Assembly (NCBI GenBank): GCA_043808325.1
Contig: JAZDEY010000031.1
Coordinates: forward strand, 1 to 64,000
Direction of reading: 5' to 3'
From: JAZDEY01 sp043808325 [NCBI: Candidatus Eiseniibacteriota bacterium]
GTDB lineage: Bacteria; Arandabacterota; Arandabacteria; Arandabacterales
DNA length: 64,000 nucleotides
Below the pieces are notes generated by a model that worked only from the letters and a program-made list of their open reading frames with translations, was not told the origin of the DNA and searched no databases. Below, one piece after another: positions 24,630 to 33,967 of the stretch. A program made the translations under genes and the position numbers. Within the stretch, counting starts at the first letter, position 1. Every line of letters begins with the position of its first letter.

Positions 24630-25931
24630 GTGAAGATTGCGATCATCGGTTCGGGCGGCAGAGAGCACGCCCTCGGCTGGAAGCTCGCGGGCGAGGAAGC
24701 TACCAACGAGATCACATTCTTGCCCGGCAACGGGGGGACCGCTGAGATCGGCACCAACGTCGAGATCGGTGCGACCGACGTCAAGGCGCTGACGGACTTC
24801 GCAGTACGGGCGCGCCCCGATCTCATAATCGTAGGCCCCGAGGATCCGCTCGCCCTCGGGCTTGTGGATCGTCTTGCCGACCACGGCCTCACGGTCTTCG
24901 GGCCCACCCAGGCGTGCGCCAAGATCGAGACCAGCAAGATCTTCGCCAAGCAGCTGATGTCCAAGTTCGGAGTGCCGACGGCGCCCTACAAGGTCTTCAC
25001 CTCCGAGGCGCGGGCGCACGCCTGGATCGAACGCGCCACAAAGCAGCTTGTGGTAAAGGCCGACGGACTCGCGAAGGGCAAGGGCGCGATCGTTACCAAG
25101 GAGAGGGCCGACGCCCACAGAGCTGTGGAGATGATGCTGGCGGAAAAGGTCTTCGGGCCGGCCGGTGAGGCCATCTTGATTGAGGAACGCCTCACGGGCG
25201 AGGAAGTCTCGGTGCTCGCCATAACCGACGGCCACAGGTATGCGCTGTTGCCCCCTTCACAGGATCATAAGCCCATTTTTGACAAAGACCGGGGACCCAA
25301 CACCGGTGGGATGGGTGCATATTGTCCTGCTCCCCTGGTTGATCGTGATACCCTCGGTCGCATCGAGGACGTGATCATTAAGCGATTCCTGAAAGGCCTC
25401 GCCAAGCAAGGTCTCGCGTACCGAGGGGTCCTCTATGCTGGGCTGATGCTCAATGAGGACGGCGTCTATGTGATCGAGTTCAACGCGCGTTTCGGTGATC
25501 CCGAGACGCAATCGATCCTGCCGGCCATTGATGCCGACCTGGGCGGTCTCCTGGCGGATGCAGCTGCCGGGAATCTCAAGAAGACCCAAAGGATCAAGCC
25601 GTCGAGGTGGGCGGTCTGCGCGATCGCGGCATCGGGGGGTTATCCCGACGCTTACGAAACCGGCAAAGTGATCACGGGCATTGCCGAGGCGGCTCGGCCC
25701 GGCGAGGTGATCGTATTTCACGCCGGGACCAAGCGTCTCCCCGACGGGCGCCTGGTGACCTCGGGAGGTCGGGTGCTTGGAATTACAGGGGTGGGCACGA
25801 CGCTTCGTCAGGCGCGGCGAAGGGCCTATGAAGCAAGCCATATCGTGCGATTTGCAGGCATGCATACGCGCACCGACATCGGGCTCAAGGGCCTGAGAAG
25901 ACTTCACAAGGCGGGGGTGATCCAAAGTTGA
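24630..25931 (+). CDS. purD: Phosphoribosylamine-glycine ligase
   Basis: 433 residues, normal GARS length. The N-terminal nucleotide-binding signature is KIAIIGSGGREHALGWKLA, GPEDPLALGLVD is conserved, and the ATP-grasp domain ends in the metal-binding NARFGDPETQSILP. It joins glycine to 5-phosphoribosylamine in purine synthesis. The start is GTG 24630 with AAGGAG 7 nt upstream. It overlaps purE by 4 bp (TTGA), so the two are translationally coupled. Confidence 0.95.
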   Translation: MKIAIIGSGGREHALGWKLAGEEATNEITFLPGNGGTAEIGTNVEIGATDVKALTDFAVRARPDLIIVGPEDPLALGLVDRLADHGLTVFGPTQACAKIETSKIFAKQLMSKFGVPTAPYKVFTSEARAHAWIERATKQLVVKADGLAKGKGAIVTKERADAHRAVEMMLAEKVFGPAGEAILIEERLTGEEVSVLAITDGHRYALLPPSQDHKPIFDKDRGPNTGGMGAYCPAPLVDRDTLGRIEDVIIKRFLKGLAKQGLAYRGVLYAGLMLNEDGVYVIEFNARFGDPETQSILPAIDADLGGLLADAAAGNLKKTQRIKPSRWAVCAIAASGGYPDAYETGKVITGIAEAARPGEVIVFHAGTKRLPDGRLVTSGGRVLGITGVGTTLRQARRRAYEASHIVRFAGMHTRTDIGLKGLRRLHKAGVIQS

Positions 25932-26389
25932 GCAGACCTGAGGTTGCAGTCTTGATGGGTAGCCAGTCTGACATGCCCGTTATGGAACGGGCCACCAAGA
26001 TGCTTGACTACTTCGGGATTGGCTACAGAACCTTTGTGCTCTCGGCACATCGGAGCCCAAAGAAGACGCGTGAGTTCGCCCACACGGCGCGCAGGCAGGG
26101 TATCAAAGTCATAATCGCGGGCGCCGGCATGGCGGCTCACCTGCCGGGTGTCCTGGCGTCGGAGACGACCCTGCCGGTGATCGGGGTTCCGCTTGCGCGA
26201 TCCGCGCTCGGTGGACTCGATTCGCTCCATTCGATAGTGCAGATGCCTTCGGGGGTGCCGGTCGCAACGATGGCAATCGGTGAGGCCGGGGCCGCCAATG
26301 CAGCGATTCTTGCCGCCGAGATTCTTGCGCTGTCCGATCGGCGCCTCGAGAAGAAGCTCCGTGCCTACAAGCGAACCCTCGCTCGTTAG
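25928..26389 (+). CDS. purE: N5-carboxyaminoimidazole ribonucleotide mutase
   Basis: 153 residues. The class I PurE signatures are present: GSQSDMPVM near the N-terminus, LSAHRSPKKT (catalytic His) and AGAGMAAHLPGVLAS. It rearranges N5-CAIR to CAIR in purine synthesis and forms octamers. The TTG start overlaps the purD stop. No purK follows, so either it is elsewhere or CO2 is used directly. Confidence 0.93.
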   Translation: MSRPEVAVLMGSQSDMPVMERATKMLDYFGIGYRTFVLSAHRSPKKTREFAHTARRQGIKVIIAGAGMAAHLPGVLASETTLPVIGVPLARSALGGLDSLHSIVQMPSGVPVATMAIGEAGAANAAILAAEILALSDRRLEKKLRAYKRTLAR

Positions 26390-26479
26390 CCGGTGTCCGC
26401 GCTCCGGCTTGGGGTGGTATGCTCGCAGGGAGAGGCTTAAGTTGCGTCGCGTTGCTTTGAGACTGCGGGGTCGAAGCCT

Positions 26480-27106
26480 GTGAAGGCAAAGCTCTTGAAG
26501 GTCACGCGCGAGCTCCCGGAGTGGAAAGCCATAGATGCTGCAGCCCAGGCCTTGACGCGCGGGGGCATCGTGGCATTTCCGACGGATACCACTTACGGGC
26601 TCGCAGCAAGCATATACTGCGGGCCGGCGATCGAGCGCTTGCGTCGCATCAAGGGGAGAGCGCTTCGCGAACCCTTTGTGGTGCTCGCTGCAGATACCGA
26701 CTGGGTCGCCGAGCTTGCTTCCGGTATGACTGCCAGGCACGCGAGACTGATGGAGGCTTTCTGGCCGGGGCCGCTGACCATAGTCTTCAAAGCATCGGGG
26801 GCCGTTCCTCAGTATCTTAGGTGTCGCCAGGGGACGATCGCTCTTCGGGTTCCCGACGATACGCTGACCCAAGCGATTCTGAGGGCGTCCGGCGTCCCGC
26901 TGGCCGCACCCAGCGCAAATCCAAGAGGGAAGGCCCCGGCTGCTTCTGCCCGCGAAGTTATCGGTTATTTCTCGGAGGAGATCGATCTGGTCCTGGACGG
27001 CGGGACAAGCGAGAACGTTGTGCCTTCAACGATCGTTGCCGTCGGCGGGCGCGGGGTTCGAGTCTTGCGGCAGGGAAGGCTCTCTATCGGGAGGGCGCAT
27101 CCTTGA
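26480..27106 (+). CDS. tsaC: Threonylcarbamoyl-AMP synthase (TsaC/Sua5/YrdC)
   Basis: 208 residues covering the YrdC domain only. The conserved stretches are GGIVAFPTDTTYGLAA, RIKGRALREPF (RNA/ATP-binding basic patch), WPGPLTIVF and PSANPRGKAPA. It makes threonylcarbamoyl-AMP for the t6A37 modification of tRNAs reading ANN codons. GTG 26480 is used as start. It overlaps the phosphatase gene by 4 bp. Confidence 0.9.
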   Translation: MKAKLLKVTRELPEWKAIDAAAQALTRGGIVAFPTDTTYGLAASIYCGPAIERLRRIKGRALREPFVVLAADTDWVAELASGMTARHARLMEAFWPGPLTIVFKASGAVPQYLRCRQGTIALRVPDDTLTQAILRASGVPLAAPSANPRGKAPAASAREVIGYFSEEIDLVLDGGTSENVVPSTIVAVGGRGVRVLRQGRLSIGRAHP

Positions 27107-27591
27107 AGAAGGACCTCTCCATTCTCTTTGTTTGCACGGGTAATACCTGTCGGAGCCCGCTGGCCGAGACGATATTGAAGGCCGAGCTTGTACGCCGGGA
27201 GATCGGCAACGTCACCGTATCCTCTGCCGGCACAGATGCCGGTGCCGGTACCGGCGTCTCCAGATATGCCGTGGCCGCGGCCAAACGGATGGGCCTGGTG
27301 CTGCGGGGGCGGCGCGCCAGAGCGCTCACGCGGGGCCGTACGGTGTCGGCCGATTTGATACTTACCATGACTGAGGCGCAGCGACAGACGGTGACCGATC
27401 TCTGGCCGGAGGCCGCAGGGAGAACCTTCGTGATCTCCGAGTTTTCAGGCACCCACCGCGGAGACGTCAGAGACCCCGTGGGCGGCTCGGAACAGGTCTA
27501 CCTGGACTGTGCACAAGTGCTTGCGGGTGAGGTCAGGAAGATGATGCCGCGGCTTCGCGGCATCCTAAGGCAGAGGAGGGGCCGGAAATGA
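27103..27591 (+). CDS. Low-molecular-weight protein tyrosine phosphatase (or arsenate reductase-like)
   Basis: 162 residues. The P-loop C-x5-R-S is at Cys11-Arg17 (VCTGNTCRSP), and the general-acid loop is DPVGGS near residue 128. The fold is shared by tyrosine phosphatases and some arsenate reductases; the sequence fits bacterial phosphatases placed between tsaC and rpiB in many genomes. The start is TTG 27103, with GGGAGG 8 nt upstream and the tsaC stop overlapping. The open frame extends upstream through tsaC but is a shadow there. It overlaps rpiB by 4 bp. Confidence 0.85.
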   Translation: MKKDLSILFVCTGNTCRSPLAETILKAELVRREIGNVTVSSAGTDAGAGTGVSRYAVAAAKRMGLVLRGRRARALTRGRTVSADLILTMTEAQRQTVTDLWPEAAGRTFVISEFSGTHRGDVRDPVGGSEQVYLDCAQVLAGEVRKMMPRLRGILRQRRGRK

Positions 27592-28037
27592 GAATCGCGT
27601 TGGGAAGCGACCACGCGGGGTTCGATCTCAAGGAGCGGATAAGACAACACCTGGAGACGAGGGCAATCGAAGTCAAGGACTTCGGCACCACCGGCAGGGA
27701 GTCCGTGGATTATCCCGACTTCGCTTTTGCCGTCGCCGAGGCGGTGGCATCCGGGGAGTACGATTACGGCATGATGGTTTGCTCGACCGGGATCGGAATG
27801 AGCATCGCCGCAAACAAAGTGAAGGGCATACGCGCGGCGTTGGTGTACAATGTCGACGTGGCAGCTCAGAGCCGCGCCCACCTCGACAGCAACATCCTGG
27901 TGTTAGGTCAGAAATACATGACTCCGGAGGAGGCAATCGCGGCTGTCGCAAGCTGGCTTGCCACTCCGTTTGAAGGCGGGAGACATGAAAGAAGGCTCCA
28001 GAAAATCGTCGCCTATGAAGCGAAAGCCGCGAGGTGA
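27588..28037 (+). CDS. rpiB: Ribose-5-phosphate isomerase B
   Basis: 149 residues. [11 protein letters not shown] gives the phosphate-binding His, and [14 protein letters not shown] contains the catalytic Cys and the anion hole. [20 protein letters not shown] is the family signature. It interconverts ribose-5-phosphate and ribulose-5-phosphate, complementing the transaldolase at the end of the window. Starts within the phosphatase stop (ATGA). Its last 50 bp overlap the dCMP deaminase start. Confidence 0.93.
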   Translation: MRIALGSDHAGFDLKERIRQHLETRAIEVKDFGTTGRESVDYPDFAFAVAEAVASGEYDYGMMVCSTGIGMSIAANKVKGIRAALVYNVDVAAQSRAHLDSNILVLGQKYMTPEEAIAAVASWLATPFEGGRHERRLQKIVAYEAKAAR

Positions 28038-28476
28038 GCGTCCCGGCTGGGACGAGTACTTCATCTCGATCGCGACGCTGATCGCGGGCAGATCGACCTG
28101 TCTTCGGCGGCACGTCGGTGCAGTGGTCGTGAAGGACAAGCGCGTCCTCGCCACCGGATATAACGGTGCTCCGCGAGGCTTCGCGCACTGCAGCGAAGTT
28201 GGGTGCATCCGGCAGGTGCGCGAAGTGCCTCCGGGTGAGCGGCACGAGCTGTGCCGCGGCATACATGCCGAACAGAATGCGATCGTGCAGGCCGCAGCTT
28301 TCGGTGTGAGCATCGCCGGTGCGGCGCTCTATTGCACCCATTTTCCTTGCGTGCTGTGCACCAAGTTGATCATCAACGCCGGGCTGACGCGTCTGGTCGC
28401 GGCGGGGACCTATCCCGATAGCCTCTCGAGGGCCATGCTTGAGGAGGCCTCGATCGAAATCGTGATAGTGGATTGA
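27985..28476 (+). CDS. dCMP deaminase
   Basis: 163 residues. Zinc ligands and catalytic Glu are in [11 protein letters not shown], with the second pair in HFPCVLC. The inserted Cys/His-bearing stretch ([13 protein letters not shown]) between strands is typical of ComEB/dCMP deaminases. It turns dCMP into dUMP for dTMP synthesis. ATG 27985 has GGGAG 3 nt upstream; ATG 28015 is an alternative. It lies directly ahead of the ribonucleotide reductase operon, so nucleotide functions are clustered. Confidence 0.88.
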   Translation: MKEGSRKSSPMKRKPRGERPGWDEYFISIATLIAGRSTCLRRHVGAVVVKDKRVLATGYNGAPRGFAHCSEVGCIRQVREVPPGERHELCRGIHAEQNAIVQAAAFGVSIAGAALYCTHFPCVLCTKLIINAGLTRLVAAGTYPDSLSRAMLEEASIEIVIVD

Positions 28477-28568
28477 AGAGATTTTGAGAAATATTGAGAT
28501 TCGTTACCATCGGCTTACCCCCTTGCCTGTAGTTAAGTTCCGCCGCCCAGAACGACCCCAAAAAGAAC

Positions 28569-28621
28569 TTGACAACCCAATATCTTGGGTCTACCTTGTG
28601 CGCAGGCCCAATATATTGGAG
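28569..28621 (+). promoter_or_regulatory. Promoter with two NrdR boxes
   Basis: TTGACA (28569-28574) and a 17-nt spacer lead to a weak -10 TACCTT (28592-28597). Two 16-bp palindromes, ACCCAATATCTTGGGT (28575-28590) and GCCCAATATATTGGAG (28606-28621), start exactly 31 bp apart, the three-turn spacing known for NrdR boxes. Box 1 fills the spacer. Box 2 covers the leader and the GGAG ribosome binding site of nrdR. Confidence 0.88.
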
Positions 28622-28629
28622 TGTTGTCG

Positions 28630-29103
28630 GTGAGATGTCCGGCTTGTGCATATGAGGAAGACAAGGTCATAGACTCCCGATCCACCAAGGATGGGACTGT
28701 CACCCGCCGCAGGAGGGAGTGCCTCAAGTGCGGGCACAGATACACCACTTATGAATACATCGAGCCGGCGCAGCTGGCCGTTGTGAAGAAGGATGGAAGG
28801 CGAGAGGATTTCGAGCGTAGGAAGGTTCTTGAAGGCATCATCAAAGCCTGTGAGAAGCGGCCGATTCCCAGACAGAGAATAGAAGAGGTGACCGACTCGA
28901 TCGTCTCCGAGATTCAGAACGAGTTCAGAACGGAGATTCCCTCGAGCGAGATCGGCGAGCGGGTGATGAAGCACCTGAGAGAACTGGACGACGTCGCCTA
29001 CGTCAGGTTCGCATCGGTCTACCGGCACTTCGAAGACATAACCGAGTTCATGCAGGAACTGAGAACCCTAATCAGAGAAGCGAAAGCTGAGAAGTTAGGG
29101 TGA
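28630..29103 (+). CDS. nrdR: Transcriptional repressor NrdR
   Basis: 157 residues. The N-terminal zinc ribbon uses CPAC and CLKCG; the ATP-cone spans about residues 48-138 (VVKKDGRREDFERRKVLEGI). NrdR senses dATP/ATP and represses ribonucleotide reductase genes. GTG 28630 is chosen because GGAG lies 8 nt upstream and the protein then begins VRCPAC, as in the family. It is the first gene behind its own NrdR boxes, so the operon should be autoregulated. Confidence 0.95.
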   Translation: MRCPACAYEEDKVIDSRSTKDGTVTRRRRECLKCGHRYTTYEYIEPAQLAVVKKDGRREDFERRKVLEGIIKACEKRPIPRQRIEEVTDSIVSEIQNEFRTEIPSSEIGERVMKHLRELDDVAYVRFASVYRHFEDITEFMQELRTLIREAKAEKLG

Positions 29104-29117
29104 CATGGAGGTTACAG

Positions 29118-31613
29118 ATGAAGCCAACGAAAGACGTGGCGGCCGCCGAGGAGGCGGACAAGTTTGTCTACCCTGATGCCGAGATAACGACTCTCCACAA
29201 TAAGTTGGCTTCCCAGCTTTTTCATTTGGTGAAGAAGCGCGACGGTCAGATTCTCAAGTTCGAACGCGAGAAGATCGTCAGCGCGATCTTCAAGGCTGCC
29301 GAATCGGTCGGGGGAAGCGACCGCTCGACCGCCGAGAGGCTCGCCGATGAAGTGATCCTGTATCTATTCGCCACGCGGGGATCGAAGCTTCCGGGAGTTG
29401 AGGAGATTCAAGATACGATCGAGAAGGTCTTGATCGAGCGGGGGCATGCCAGGACTGCAAAGGCATTCATCATCTACCGCCACGAACGGGCCAAGCGGCG
29501 CGGCAACGGCAAGACCAAGGCCGAGGCCGATGCCGAGAGCAAGGACTTGACCCTCGAGCCCGACCCGACCGATCTGGCTATCTTCGTGAGGACCTCGGAC
29601 GACGACATGGCTCAGTGGGACAAGCAGCGTATGGTCAATGCGATGGTTCGGGAGGCCGGGGTGCCCGACGGCATAGCGCGGACCATCAGCGATGAAGTGG
29701 AAGAGGTGATCCTGGATTCCAGGGTGACCGTGATAACGGTATCGCTCTTGAGGGAGCTGGTGAACGCCAAGTTGATCGAGCACGGGCTTGAAGATGCAAG
29801 GAAGCGGCACGCCAGACTCGGCGTCCCCCTCTATGACGTCGAGAAGATAATCACCTCGCGCAACAGGGAAAACGCCAACATCCCGCATAATCCCGAAGCC
29901 ACAAACATGACCCTGGCGGAATCGATCAACAAGCAGTACGCACTCCTGAGGGTTTTTTCCCAGGACGTTGCCGATGCTCACGCCCGGGGTGACATACATC
30001 TGCATGATCTAGGATTCATAAATAGACCGTATTGCTCGGGCCAGTCGCTGGAATACGTGAAGAAGTTCGGACTGAATCTCCCCAACGCTCTTTCGATCGC
30101 GAAGCCCGCGAAGTATCCCGAGACTCTGCTTGCGCACATGGTCAAGTTCTCGGCGGCGCTTCAGGGTCACTTCGCCGGCGCGATAGGGTGGGACGCAGTA
30201 AACATCTTCTTCGCACCGTTTCTTGTGGGCTTGAGCGAGAGGGAGATGAAGCAGATCGCGCAGATGATGGTGTTCGAGTACTCCCAGCAGAGTGTGGCCC
30301 GCGGCGGGCAGGCGATCTTCAGCGACATCAATATCTACTGGGAGGTACCGTCCCATTTCGAGAATGTGGAAGCTATCGGGCCGGGTGGGGTTCCGACCGG
30401 CAAGACCTACAGCCATTTTGAGCCCGAGGCCCGCAAGTTTGCCTGGGCGCTGTTCGACGTCTTCATGGAAGGCGACGGCACCGGCAGACCTTTCTTCTTT
30501 CCCAAACCGCTGGTACATATCACGGATAAGTTCTTCAGGACCCCGGGGCACGAGGAGTTTTTGCACCACATAAGCGACGTCGCGGCGGAGAAGGGAAACA
30601 CCTACTTTGTCTTCGACCGTGGAGAGACAGCGAAGATATCCGAATGCTGCAGGCTCTCCTTCAAGCTGGAAAAGGAAGACCTTGAGGACGCCAAGATGCC
30701 CTGGAGAATGAGATACTGCGCGCTGCAGAACGTCACCTTGAATCTGCCGCGGGCAGGAATCATTGCCGCAGGCGATGACGCGAAGCTCTTCGCCACGCTC
30801 GATGATTTCTTCGATCTTGCGATCAAGGCCCACATCCAGAAGAAGAACTTCATCCTGTCGCTGCTGAATCTGGGCAGCGAGGGCCCGCTGGCGCTCCTCA
30901 CGATGAACAAGGACGGCGAGCCTTATCTCAGGACCAAGCGCGCAACCTATCTGGTCGGGCTCCTGGGCCTGAACGAGCTGGTCCAGGCACACATGGGAGT
31001 CGAGCTTCACCAAAGCGAAGAAGCCTTCAAGCTCGGGCTCAAGGTGACCGGCTACCTCAACCTTAAGGCCAAGGCGGCCTCTGAGAAGTACGGCATGCGA
31101 TTCGTGCTCGAGCAGACGCCTGCCGAGAGCGCTGCCTTCAGGCTCTCGCGGCTGGATCTGGACAGGTTTGGCGCTCGCGCCGAGGCGGTGGTAAAGGGCG
31201 ATCTGGCCAAGCACCACGTCTACTACACCAACTCAACCTTCCTCAATATCGCCGAGGTCATGAACCCGATCGATCGGGTTCGCATGGAAGGCAAGTTCCA
31301 TGACCTGATAGAGGCGGGAGCCATAACCCACCTGTGGATCGCCGATTCGAGGCCCTCTGCGGGATCGATCGCCAACTTCGTGCGGAAGACCTTCAAGCAG
31401 ACCCGGAATGCCCAGATAGCCTTCTCACCTGAGTTCACCGCCTGTAACGCCTGCGACAGAGTGACCAGGGGCTTGAGTCAGACTTGCCCGCATTGTGGTT
31501 CCATGGATGTCGATGGAATCACGCGCGTGACCGGTTACTTCTCGAGAATCTCAGGCTGGAACAACGGCAAGCGGGCCGAGCTCAAGGACAGAGCGAGGAG
31601 CGGAATACTATGA
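29118..31613 (+). CDS. nrdD: Anaerobic (class III) ribonucleoside-triphosphate reductase
   Basis: 831 residues. Two successive ATP-cone-like regulatory domains are near residues 35-130 (ILKFEREKIVSAIFKAA) and 150-250. The ten-stranded barrel follows, then the zinc site CNAC...CPHCG near 785-800 and the glycyl-radical loop RVTGYFS with Gly806. It reduces NTPs to dNTPs without oxygen. ATG 29118 has GGAGG 6 nt upstream; an earlier GTG overlaps nrdR. The stop overlaps a redoxin gene, suggesting a thiol reductant instead of formate. Confidence 0.95.
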   Translation: MKPTKDVAAAEEADKFVYPDAEITTLHNKLASQLFHLVKKRDGQILKFEREKIVSAIFKAAESVGGSDRSTAERLADEVILYLFATRGSKLPGVEEIQDTIEKVLIERGHARTAKAFIIYRHERAKRRGNGKTKAEADAESKDLTLEPDPTDLAIFVRTSDDDMAQWDKQRMVNAMVREAGVPDGIARTISDEVEEVILDSRVTVITVSLLRELVNAKLIEHGLEDARKRHARLGVPLYDVEKIITSRNRENANIPHNPEATNMTLAESINKQYALLRVFSQDVADAHARGDIHLHDLGFINRPYCSGQSLEYVKKFGLNLPNALSIAKPAKYPETLLAHMVKFSAALQGHFAGAIGWDAVNIFFAPFLVGLSEREMKQIAQMMVFEYSQQSVARGGQAIFSDINIYWEVPSHFENVEAIGPGGVPTGKTYSHFEPEARKFAWALFDVFMEGDGTGRPFFFPKPLVHITDKFFRTPGHEEFLHHISDVAAEKGNTYFVFDRGETAKISECCRLSFKLEKEDLEDAKMPWRMRYCALQNVTLNLPRAGIIAAGDDAKLFATLDDFFDLAIKAHIQKKNFILSLLNLGSEGPLALLTMNKDGEPYLRTKRATYLVGLLGLNELVQAHMGVELHQSEEAFKLGLKVTGYLNLKAKAASEKYGMRFVLEQTPAESAAFRLSRLDLDRFGARAEAVVKGDLAKHHVYYTNSTFLNIAEVMNPIDRVRMEGKFHDLIEAGAITHLWIADSRPSAGSIANFVRKTFKQTRNAQIAFSPEFTACNACDRVTRGLSQTCPHCGSMDVDGITRVTGYFSRISGWNNGKRAELKDRARSGIL

Positions 31614-31918
31614 GGATAAGCGTATTCGGACGGAAGGACTGCGACGCCTGCAAATTGGCGCTCACCAAGTTGGAATACTTCTCCCAGAAGTGGGGGAAGA
31701 CCGAGACCACGGCCATAGAATTCGTAGACATGGGGACCCCGGATGGGCTGGCCGAAGGCGCTTGGCGGGACGTCTACGATATTCCCACCGTGATCCTCGA
31801 GGACGGGGGCAGGGAACTGACGAGATGGGTCAAGCAGGTCCCCATATCTCGTGATTTCAAGAGGTATTTCCTCAGCGAAAACATAGATGAAGAGCCTCGA
31901 GATCAAGGGCTTTGTTGA
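31610..31918 (+). CDS. Glutaredoxin/NrdH-like redoxin
   Basis: 102 residues with a thioredoxin-like fold and active site Cys11-Asp-Ala-Cys14 (GRKDCDACKLAL), then a cis-Pro loop (YDIPTVIL). ATGA overlap with nrdD and GAGGAG 9 nt upstream show coupling. Its 3' end overlaps nrdG by 32 bp. Sitting between the reductase and its activase, it is probably the electron donor of NrdD, as shown for the NrdD type of Thermotoga maritima. That assignment is inference. Confidence 0.8.
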   Translation: MRISVFGRKDCDACKLALTKLEYFSQKWGKTETTAIEFVDMGTPDGLAEGAWRDVYDIPTVILEDGGRELTRWVKQVPISRDFKRYFLSENIDEEPRDQGLC

Positions 31919-32633
31919 GGCATCGTTCTGCGATTGGGACGGCAGGGTCTCCTCGGTCGTATTTCTTCCGGGTTGTAACCTGCGATGCCCCTTCTGCCAG
32001 AATGGTGATCTGATCCTGCAACCTGAATCTATGACCTCCATTGATTTCGCATCTCTCCGTGCCTATCTCTCGCGCAACCGAGAATGGATCGACGGGGTCG
32101 TAGTGACCGGGGGCGAACCGACGATCTGGGATGACCTTCCCCAGCTCCTCCTTTGGATCAAGGACCTGGGCTTCCCCTTGAAGCTGGACACCAATGGCAC
32201 AAGGCCCGACCTCCTGAAGTTGCTGGTGGATCGGGGTCTCGTGGACTACATAGCGATGGACCTTAAGGCTCCGCTGGATGCGAGATATGCTGTGGCGACC
32301 GGTGTCCATGTGGACCTTGGGGCGATCACCCGTTCGATCGAGATAGTGCGTTCCTGCCCGGGAGATGCTTACGAATTCAGGACAACGTTGGTTCCCGGGT
32401 TGGTGGGTGAGCAGGAGGTCGTGGAAATAGCCCGCTCGATTGAAGGTGCCGCGCGTTACGTTCTCCAACAATTTGTGCCCGGAAACTCGCTTGACAAGAG
32501 CCTCCGTCGAGCTATACCATACACGGACGATTTTGCCTTTCACCTGATCGGAAAGGCTAGGACCCACGTTAGGTTTTGCTTCTTCAGGGGAAGGGCCGGA
32601 ACTTCGCCATCCTTGGGAGGGGGGCTCAGTTAG
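31887..32633 (+). CDS. nrdG: Radical SAM activating enzyme of anaerobic ribonucleotide reductase
   Basis: 248 residues. The SAM-binding iron-sulfur motif C-x3-C-x2-C is at Cys30, Cys34 and Cys37 (GCNLRCPFC); GGEP (VVTGGEPT) follows as the SAM-contacting strand. The family generates the glycyl radical on NrdD. It is longer than E. coli NrdG (154) and belongs to the longer clade often annotated as anaerobic RNR-activating protein. The stop overlaps the rnfC start by one base, so transcription probably runs on into the RNF genes. Confidence 0.88.
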   Translation: MKSLEIKGFVEASFCDWDGRVSSVVFLPGCNLRCPFCQNGDLILQPESMTSIDFASLRAYLSRNREWIDGVVVTGGEPTIWDDLPQLLLWIKDLGFPLKLDTNGTRPDLLKLLVDRGLVDYIAMDLKAPLDARYAVATGVHVDLGAITRSIEIVRSCPGDAYEFRTTLVPGLVGEQEVVEIARSIEGAARYVLQQFVPGNSLDKSLRRAIPYTDDFAFHLIGKARTHVRFCFFRGRAGTSPSLGGGLS

Positions 32634-33967
32634 TGGCAAAGACCTTTGGTGGTGGTGTTCATGTCGCGGACTCCAAGTCTGCGACCTCAAGCAAACCCAT
32701 ATCCGAGATCGCTCCGCCGCCCAGAGTCATAATCCCGCTCTCCCAACATATTGGAGCCCCTGCCACGCCCATCGTGAAACCTGGTGAGAAGGTTAGGATC
32801 GGATCGAAGATTGCCGAGGCGGACGGCTTTGTCTCCGTTCCGGTACATGCTTCAGTGGCGGGGACCGTGAAATCGATCGCGGAGTTTCCGCACCCGTTGG
32901 GACACTCGATGCCGGCGGTCGAGATCGAGAATGACGGCACCGACCTGTGGGTGGAGCCGGCCCGATCACGGGATCTTTCGGAAGCTCCCCCCGACACAAT
33001 CCGTGACGCGATCAGGGAGGCCGGTATCGTGGGTCTTGGTGGCGCTGCCTTTCCAACCCATGTTAAGCTATCGCCGCCGGAGGGTAAGAGGATCACGACG
33101 GTCGTCCTCAATGGGGCTGAATGTGAGCCCTACTTGACCGGCGATCATCGCTTGATGGTGGAAAGTGCCATGGAGGTAGTAGAGGGCCTGAGAATCATGA
33201 TGCGGGTAGTTGGGGCGGAGCGCGGCGTAATAGGCGTGGAGCGGAACAAGGCCGACGCGGTCGGTCGACTCAAGGAGACCGTCCGTGGAGAGCAGGGGAT
33301 TGACGTGATCGATCTCAAGGTCAAGTATCCGCAGGGGGCGGAGAAGCAGCTGATCCATGCCGTAACCGGTCGCGAAGTGCCGCGTGGCGGCCTTCCAATG
33401 GATGTCGGGTGCATCGTGCAGAATGTGGGCACCAGTCTGGCCGTCCATGACGCGGTGAAGTATGGCCGCCCGCTGGTGAGCCGTGTCCTGACGCTCGCCG
33501 GGAGCGCCGCCAATGGACCGGGAAATTTCAGGGTGAGAATCGGCACGCCCTTTAGCCACGTGATCGCCTCTGCCGGCGGCGCGAGCGATAACTGCCGCAA
33601 GATCGTGATGGGTGGCCCCATGATGGGGATAACTCAGACAACCGACGAGGTCCCGGTCGTGAAGGGAACCTCAGGTATAGTCCTCCTGGCAGACCAGGAT
33701 ATGTGTCTGGATGAACCCGGCCCTTGCCTCAGATGCGGCCGCTGTGTCGATCATTGTCCCATGCGGCTAATGCCCAACGAGCTTGCCAGATTCGTCGAGA
33801 CAGGCATGGTCGACCGGGCTGAGGAGTATGGTGTGCTTGATTGTATTGAATGCGGTGTCTGTGCCTACGTTTGCCCTTCGAAGATCAGACATGTGCAATT
33901 GATGAAAGAGGGCAAAGCCGAGGTTCTGGCAAGGAGAAAAAGAGCTGAACAGACCAAGGACAAGTAA
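32633..33967 (+). CDS. rnfC: RNF complex subunit C (NADH-binding)
   Basis: 444 residues. The barrel-sandwich N-terminus (VKPGEKVRIGSKIAEADGFV) and the flavin/NADH-binding Rossmann-like domain (GLGGAAFPTHVKL, LNGAECEPYLTGDHRLM) are followed by two [4Fe-4S] motifs, CLRCGRCVDHCP and CIECGVCAYVCP. It is the peripheral NAD+/NADH subunit of the membrane ferredoxin:NAD+ oxidoreductase. GTG 32633 is chosen, with GGGAGGGGGG upstream. An upstream extension of the frame is a shadow of nrdG. Confidence 0.93.
   Translation: MAKTFGGGVHVADSKSATSSKPISEIAPPPRVIIPLSQHIGAPATPIVKPGEKVRIGSKIAEADGFVSVPVHASVAGTVKSIAEFPHPLGHSMPAVEIENDGTDLWVEPARSRDLSEAPPDTIRDAIREAGIVGLGGAAFPTHVKLSPPEGKRITTVVLNGAECEPYLTGDHRLMVESAMEVVEGLRIMMRVVGAERGVIGVERNKADAVGRLKETVRGEQGIDVIDLKVKYPQGAEKQLIHAVTGREVPRGGLPMDVGCIVQNVGTSLAVHDAVKYGRPLVSRVLTLAGSAANGPGNFRVRIGTPFSHVIASAGGASDNCRKIVMGGPMMGITQTTDEVPVVKGTSGIVLLADQDMCLDEPGPCLRCGRCVDHCPMRLMPNELARFVETGMVDRAEEYGVLDCIECGVCAYVCPSKIRHVQLMKEGKAEVLARRKRAEQTKDK

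Noticed and set aside
27580-28341. Minus-strand ORFs opposite rpiB and dCMP deaminase
   Set aside because: Shadows of two well-recognised, overlapping plus-strand genes.
30009-31217. 402-codon minus-strand open frame in nrdD
   Set aside because: Antisense to a strongly conserved enzyme and without any motif.
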